From NCBI GenBank assembly GCA_020636955.1, contig JACJWY010000009.1, forward strand, positions 1-64,000: 64,000 bases of DNA, read 5' to 3'. How positions within the stretch are numbered: position 1 is the first letter of the stretch; each line of letters begins with the position of its first letter. Position numbers and translations under genes: made by a program. The notes beneath the pieces were generated by a model, which worked only from the letters and a program-made list of their open reading frames with translations, was not told the origin of the DNA and ran no database searches. Origin of the DNA: Thermoleophilales bacterium (lineage in GTDB: Bacteria > Actinomycetota > Thermoleophilia > Solirubrobacterales > 70-9). This document shows, piece after piece, positions 60,150 through 64,000 of the stretch.

Positions 60150-61241
60150 ATGTCTGACTCATACGACTTCGCAGTCCGCCGCGATGACATGCGGGACACC
60201 TCCGTTATCGACACCCCGGGAGAAGACCGGGATATCGAGGACGGACAGATCCTGCTCGCCGTCGACCACTTCTCGCTGACCGCCAACAACGTCACCTACG
60301 GGGCGATGGGCGAGGCGATGAGCTACTGGAACTTCTACCCGGCAGAGGAAGACTCGCTGGGCCGGATTCCGGCCTGGGGCTACGCGGATGTGATCGCCTC
60401 GAAGGCGGACGGGATCGAGGTCGGGACCCGGGTGTTCGGTTACTTGCCGATGTCGACCCACGCCGTTCTGGAACCGGGCCGGATTCGCGAATCGGGCTTC
60501 ACGGACATCACCGGTTACCGGACCGAGCTGCCCGCGGTCTACAACGAATACCGCTTGGTCACGGGCGAGAAGGACGAAGACCGGGAACGCCTGGTTGCCA
60601 TTTTCATGCCGCTCTACGGAACCTCGTGGCTGCTCGCCGACTGGCTGAATGAAATCGACTTCGCCGGTGCCGCCCAGCTGGTCGCTTCCAGCGCCTCCAG
60701 CAAGACCGCGCTGGGGCTCGGCCACGCCCTCCAGGTTGACTTCGACAATCCGATCGAGACGGTCGGTCTCACCTCACCCGGCAACCTCGAGTTCACCAGG
60801 GGCACGAAACACTGGGATGCGGTCGTGACCTACGACGACCTCGAGAGCCTCGACGCCGACACGCCGACGATCTACGTCGATTTCGGTGGCAACGCGAAGC
60901 TCAGGCACCGGATTCACAGCCACTTCGGCGACCGGCTGCTCGCCAGCGTGGCGGTCGGCATCGCCGACTGGGAATCGATGGTCCCGGACGACGGTGAGTC
61001 GCTGCCCGGTCCGCAGCCGCAGTTCTTCTTCGCGCCTGACCGGGTCGTCAAACGCAACGCCGACTGGGGTCAGGATGGTCTGGGCGAACGGCTCGCCAAG
61101 AGCCAGGATCGTTTCACCGATCGCAGTCGCGAGTGGATGGAGGTCCGGATCGGAGCAGGTCCCGATGCGATCCGCGACTCGTTGCTCGAACTGATGGACG
61201 GCAAGGTTCCCCCGAACGAGGGCATTTCGGTCAGCCCCTGA
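60150..61241 (+). CDS. DUF2855 family protein (MDR-like)
   Basis: 363 residues from ATG 60150. LLAVDHFSLTANNVTYGAMG, PAWGYADVIAS, and SASSKTALGLGHAL are the recognisable DUF2855 segments. The fold resembles the medium-chain dehydrogenase/reductase (quinone oxidoreductase-like) superfamily, but the nucleotide motif is weak and the reaction is unknown. Just past its TGA is an 18-base stretch also found around the stop of the oxidoreductase gene at 15623. Confidence 0.85.
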   Translation: MSDSYDFAVRRDDMRDTSVIDTPGEDRDIEDGQILLAVDHFSLTANNVTYGAMGEAMSYWNFYPAEEDSLGRIPAWGYADVIASKADGIEVGTRVFGYLPMSTHAVLEPGRIRESGFTDITGYRTELPAVYNEYRLVTGEKDEDRERLVAIFMPLYGTSWLLADWLNEIDFAGAAQLVASSASSKTALGLGHALQVDFDNPIETVGLTSPGNLEFTRGTKHWDAVVTYDDLESLDADTPTIYVDFGGNAKLRHRIHSHFGDRLLASVAVGIADWESMVPDDGESLPGPQPQFFFAPDRVVKRNADWGQDGLGERLAKSQDRFTDRSREWMEVRIGAGPDAIRDSLLELMDGKVPPNEGISVSP

Positions 61242-61264
61242 CCGGCAGGGTCTCACCGTCCGGG

Positions 61265-62143
61265 TCAAGCGAGGTATCGGGCCGCGGCGGCAGCGGCGCT
61301 GTGTCCGTATCCGCCGTTGAAAAGGACGGCGTGGACCAGGAGTGGCTGGATTTGCCAGAAGCCGATCCGTTCCCGGTACCCGCCGGCCAACGGTTCGACT
61401 TCCTCGTAGGCCGCATAGAAGGAAGGTCCCGGGCTGCCGAATAACTCGAGCATGGCCAGGTCCAGTTCACGGTGCGCTCCGTGGGCAGCCGGATCGATCA
61501 GCCAGGGGCGCCTCTGGCTCCACAGCACGTTGCCGGACCAGAGGTCGCCATGAACCCGGGCCGGAGGCTCGATCGGGCCGGCCAGTTCATTCGCCCGGTC
61601 CGCGACCTTCTCGATCAGGTCTCGATCAGAGGCGCCGAGGGCACCGCGAACATGGGCCTGACCGGCCAGGTTGCGCAGCCTTCCCGCGTAGGCCCCGGCA
61701 AATCCGGCTGGGGGCGGGGCAGGGTTCAGCGGGACGATTGCCTCGCCGAAGATGATCCCGCCTCCGGTGGCCCCGGGCGCCAGCCGGTCGAACCCCTCGG
61801 CTCCGGCCTGATGGACCAGGGCCAGCCCCCGGCCCAGCCCGGCTTCCTCGCCCCGCGGTCCCGGCTCGACCCATTCGAGGATCAGCCCGGGCTCGTCCCC
61901 GTGATCGACCACCGCCACCACTCCTGGAACCGGTAACGCTCCGACCTCGCCCAGCCAATTCAAACCGGCCGCCTCGTTCGCGAATTCTTCGACCGAACCC
62001 CCGGGCCGGCTCTTGCCGAAAAGGACATCGCCATCCGCGGTCTCGACCCGCCAGCCCCGGTTGATGTCCCCGCCGGCGATCGGCTCGCAGGATCGGATGT
62101 CCCGGTCGAGCGCCAGCTGCACCGATGCGGCGAAATCACTCAT
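61265..62143 (-). CDS. Fructosamine kinase/aminoglycoside phosphotransferase-fold protein
   Basis: 292 residues from ATG 62143. Segments typical of fructosamine kinases: IAGGDINRGWRVET (start of the N lobe), ARVHGDLWSGNVLWS (catalytic HGDxxxxN) and LIDPAAHGAHRELDLAMLEL (the metal Asp). It may repair glycated amines by phosphorylating the sugar part. GATACT six bases ahead of the ATG supports the start. Divergent from the flavoprotein gene. Confidence 0.88.
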   Translation of the reverse strand: MSDFAASVQLALDRDIRSCEPIAGGDINRGWRVETADGDVLFGKSRPGGSVEEFANEAAGLNWLGEVGALPVPGVVAVVDHGDEPGLILEWVEPGPRGEEAGLGRGLALVHQAGAEGFDRLAPGATGGGIIFGEAIVPLNPAPPPAGFAGAYAGRLRNLAGQAHVRGALGASDRDLIEKVADRANELAGPIEPPARVHGDLWSGNVLWSQRRPWLIDPAAHGAHRELDLAMLELFGSPGPSFYAAYEEVEPLAGGYRERIGFWQIQPLLVHAVLFNGGYGHSAAAAAARYLA

Positions 62144-62149
62144 CACAGC

Positions 62150-62155
62150 AGTATC
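62150..62155 (-). promoter_or_regulatory. -10 box (GATACT) of fructosamine-kinase-like gene
   Basis: Ends six bases before ATG 62143 on the minus strand. Confidence 0.4.
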
Positions 62156-62220
62156 CAACCCGTTTCCGGGAGCGGCCTTTCGGGAAGTGGCTCCGTGAAC
62201 AGGAACGATCGGAGGTACAG

Positions 62221-63441
62221 ATGAGTGACGCAGAGCGAATCGTGATCGTCGGGGCCAGCCTGGCCGGGGCCCGGGCGGCAGAAGGAGCAAGGGAAGCGGG
62301 TTTCGAGGGGTCAATCGTCCTGATCGGTGAGGAGCCCGAACGGCCTTATGAACGGCCGCCGCTTTCGAAGGACTATCTGCGTGGCGAGAAGGACGACCTG
62401 TCCTGGGTACATGAGGAGTCGTTTTATTTGGAGCAGGACATTGACCTCCGGACTTCGACCGTTGTCTCCCGGGTCGACCGCTCTGCGAAGACAGTGCTGA
62501 TCGAGGGCTCCGAACCCGAGCCCTGGGACCGCCTGCTGCTTGCCACCGGTTGTGAGCCGAGACGGATCGACATTCCCGGCTCCGATCTGGACGGGATTCA
62601 CTACCTCAGAACAGTCGCCGATTCGGCCGCACTCGGCGGCCGGCTTGGCGATGGAGTCAGGGTGGTCGTGGTCGGAGCCGGCTGGATCGGGTCCGAGGTC
62701 GCTGCCTCGGCCCGGCAGAAAGGCTGTGAAGTGACCCTGGTCGAACCACAGGAGGTGCCGCTGCAATCGGTGCTCGGGACCGGGATCGGCGAGGTATACC
62801 GGGACGTTCATCTCGAGCAGGGCGTGGACTTCAAGGGCGGAACGAGCGTCGAGGCTTTCACCGGAGATGCCGCGGTCTCCGGTGTCAAGACCACGGCCGG
62901 CGAGATTCCGGCCGATCTAGTGGTGGTCGGGATAGGTGCGGAGCCGAGAACCGGACTCGCCGAGGCGGCCGGGCTCGAGCTGAACAACGGGGTGCCGGTT
63001 GACGCGGGCCTCAGGACCGAGGCCGAGGGCATCTACGCCGCGGGCGACATCGCGAATCAGTTCCACCCGTTCTTCAACGACCGGATCCGGGTCGAGCATT
63101 GGGCAAACGCGCAGCGTCAGGGCTTCGCCGCCGGACAATCGATGGCCGGTGCCGAGGTGATCTACGACGAGCTCCCGTACTTCTACTCGGACCAGTACGA
63201 GGTCGGAATGGAATACGTCGGCCACGCGGCCGACTGGGACGAAGTCGTGATCAGGGGCAGCAGGGAAGACCGTGAGTTCATAGCTTTCTGGCTTAGGGAC
63301 GGCCAGATCCAGGCGGGAATGAACGTAAATATCTGGGACGTGAGCGAGACGATCGGCGAGCTGATCAGCTCACGCCAACGGGTCGACCTGATGGCCCTCT
63401 CCGACCCCGAAACCGACTTGGCCTCCCTGAAGATCCAGTAA
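62221..63441 (+). CDS. NAD(P)H:ferredoxin/rubredoxin reductase-like flavoprotein
   Basis: 406 residues from ATG 62221 with CGGAGG 6 nt upstream. Two dinucleotide motifs: FAD IVIVGASLAGARAAEGARE near 7 and NAD(P)H VVVVGAGWIGSEVAASAR near 145, then the FAD motif ATGCEPRR and EGIYAAGDIANQ. A reductase C-terminal domain with EHWANAQRQGFAAG and the DLASLKIQ-like end follows. It would feed electrons from NAD(P)H to a ferredoxin for an oxygenase or P450; neither partner is in the window. Confidence 0.9.
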   Translation: MSDAERIVIVGASLAGARAAEGAREAGFEGSIVLIGEEPERPYERPPLSKDYLRGEKDDLSWVHEESFYLEQDIDLRTSTVVSRVDRSAKTVLIEGSEPEPWDRLLLATGCEPRRIDIPGSDLDGIHYLRTVADSAALGGRLGDGVRVVVVGAGWIGSEVAASARQKGCEVTLVEPQEVPLQSVLGTGIGEVYRDVHLEQGVDFKGGTSVEAFTGDAAVSGVKTTAGEIPADLVVVGIGAEPRTGLAEAAGLELNNGVPVDAGLRTEAEGIYAAGDIANQFHPFFNDRIRVEHWANAQRQGFAAGQSMAGAEVIYDELPYFYSDQYEVGMEYVGHAADWDEVVIRGSREDREFIAFWLRDGQIQAGMNVNIWDVSETIGELISSRQRVDLMALSDPETDLASLKIQ

Positions 63442-63444
63442 GCG

Positions 63445-63491
63445 CCGAAAGCCGACTTTCTGTCGGTATATGGCAGAAAGCGGGCTTTCGG
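63445..63491. terminator. Large hairpin between convergent genes
   Basis: 63445-63462 and 63474-63491 pair over 18 bases with two mismatches, with an 11-nt loop. It lies between the flavoprotein stop and the GST-family stop and could terminate both; the arms contain TTTC/GAAA runs in place of a T-tail. Confidence 0.55.
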
Positions 63492-63495
63492 TACG

Positions 63496-64000
63496 TCAAG
63501 CGGGCGCGGTGGCGGGCTGTTCCCTGAGCGGGGCGAGCCACTCGGCCGGGAGGGCCGGAGGAACGTCGCCAGCGTAGGACGGGACAACCTGCACCGCCGC
63601 CTTGCCGATCGGGCGGTCAGCGATGTAGGGACGAAGGTCCTGAAGACACATCAGCAAACAGATGCTGGTCGCGATCTGAAAGTCGGCCGCGTTCGGTGTC
63701 GCACCACCGAGGGTGCCATCTTCGACCCAGGCATCGAGCCGGTCCAGCCACTGCGGCAGGGCCGCCAGGTCATCCCTGACGTTCTGGTCGGTTGAATCGT
63801 TGACCTTGTATTCGCCCCAGATGATCGGGCCACTCGTATAGGCGGCCACTGACTGGGGCAGCGGCAGGTTTGACCCTTCGAGGAAGGTGGCGATCGAACG
63901 GGGCTGGCGGCGGACCGTGTTCCAGAGGATCTGGCGAACCGCATGCTGCAGCTCGGCCTCACCGAAGGCTTCGGCGGTCAGGACTTTCTTGCGGGACTCC
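63496..64000 (-). CDS. Glutathione S-transferase-family protein, C-terminal part
   Basis: About 167 residues remain; the N-terminus is beyond the right edge. The visible part is the all-helical GST C-terminal domain: EAFGEAELQHAVRQILWNTV, then WLDRLDAWVEDGTLGG and PNAADFQIATSICLLMCL, where NAADFQIA matches the conserved N-capping box of GST helix 6. The thioredoxin-like glutathione-binding half is outside the window, so substrate or thiol partner cannot be judged. Confidence 0.8.
   Translation of the reverse strand, partial: ESRKKVLTAEAFGEAELQHAVRQILWNTVRRQPRSIATFLEGSNLPLPQSVAAYTSGPIIWGEYKVNDSTDQNVRDDLAALPQWLDRLDAWVEDGTLGGATPNAADFQIATSICLLMCLQDLRPYIADRPIGKAAVQVVPSYAGDVPPALPAEWLAPLREQPATAPA

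Overview
The window is 64 kb of GC-rich, densely packed bacterial chromosome. Gene content and style point to a high-GC actinobacterium: an Rv2578c-type radical SAM protein, an Rv1264-like nucleotidyl cyclase, an LppX/LprG-like lipoprotein, the tilS-hpt-ftsH-folP-folB-folK block, and many starts lying 6-8 nt behind a TAnnnT -10 box. Class Thermoleophilia (Solirubrobacterales-like) is my best guess, from overall protein character and not from a marker gene. I see no rRNA, tRNA, CRISPR array, insertion sequence, prophage or plasmid function; this reads as core chromosome with a few accessory modules.

Layout. 1-7 kb: end of an Rrf2 regulator, a secreted nuclease lipoprotein, then a leftward ArsA / Cys-motif protein / MoxR / VWA (CoxE-like) / DUF167 run, and a rightward lipoprotein plus cation exchanger. 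7-11 kb: two perfect palindromes, then leftward methyltransferase, peroxiredoxin, PdxH-like oxidase, arginase-fold protein and two small uncharacterised proteins. 11-17 kb: acyl-CoA dehydrogenase with a FadR-like operator, an ABC ATPase/FtsX permease pair, and an FAD oxidoreductase whose conserved N-terminus runs upstream of any normal start codon. 17.2-19.2 kb: a sigma-70/ECF-like factor, an HTH-like protein and an ImmA/IrrE metallopeptidase, the most interesting candidate system here. 19-32 kb: RecD2 helicase with divergent PadR regulator, two cold-shock proteins, cyclopropane fatty acid synthase, a PAS-GAF-GGDEF-EAL protein, a MalY-type lyase, an MFS exporter, an MBL-fold protein and a DEAD-box helicase. 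32-43 kb: a 3-hydroxyacyl-CoA dehydrogenase/enoyl-CoA hydratase fusion, a subtilase with an altered catalytic Asp, a HAD phosphatase, a large cell-wall hydrolase, two coiled-coil proteins, a nucleoside phosphorylase-like protein and an SDR/acyltransferase pair.

43-49 kb carries a likely iron-uptake operon (EfeO-like lipoprotein and FTR1 permease behind two palindromic operator-like boxes) followed by amt-glnK for ammonium uptake. 49-64 kb holds asparaginase, a MerR-like/nucleotidyl cyclase fusion, tilS, hpt, ftsH, an amine oxidase and folP-folB-folK, then a radical SAM protein, a DUF2855 protein, a fructosamine-kinase-like protein, a ferredoxin-reductase-like flavoprotein and a truncated GST-family gene at the right edge.

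Together the genes describe a free-living aerobic heterotroph: fatty-acid oxidation, amine and amino-acid use, iron and ammonium scavenging, peroxide defence, folate synthesis, cold-shock RNA handling and c-di-GMP/cyclic nucleotide signalling. Several enzymes carry substitutions at canonical active-site or modification residues (subtilase, MBL protein, arginase-fold protein, PII protein, EfeO-like protein), which are listed as separate findings.
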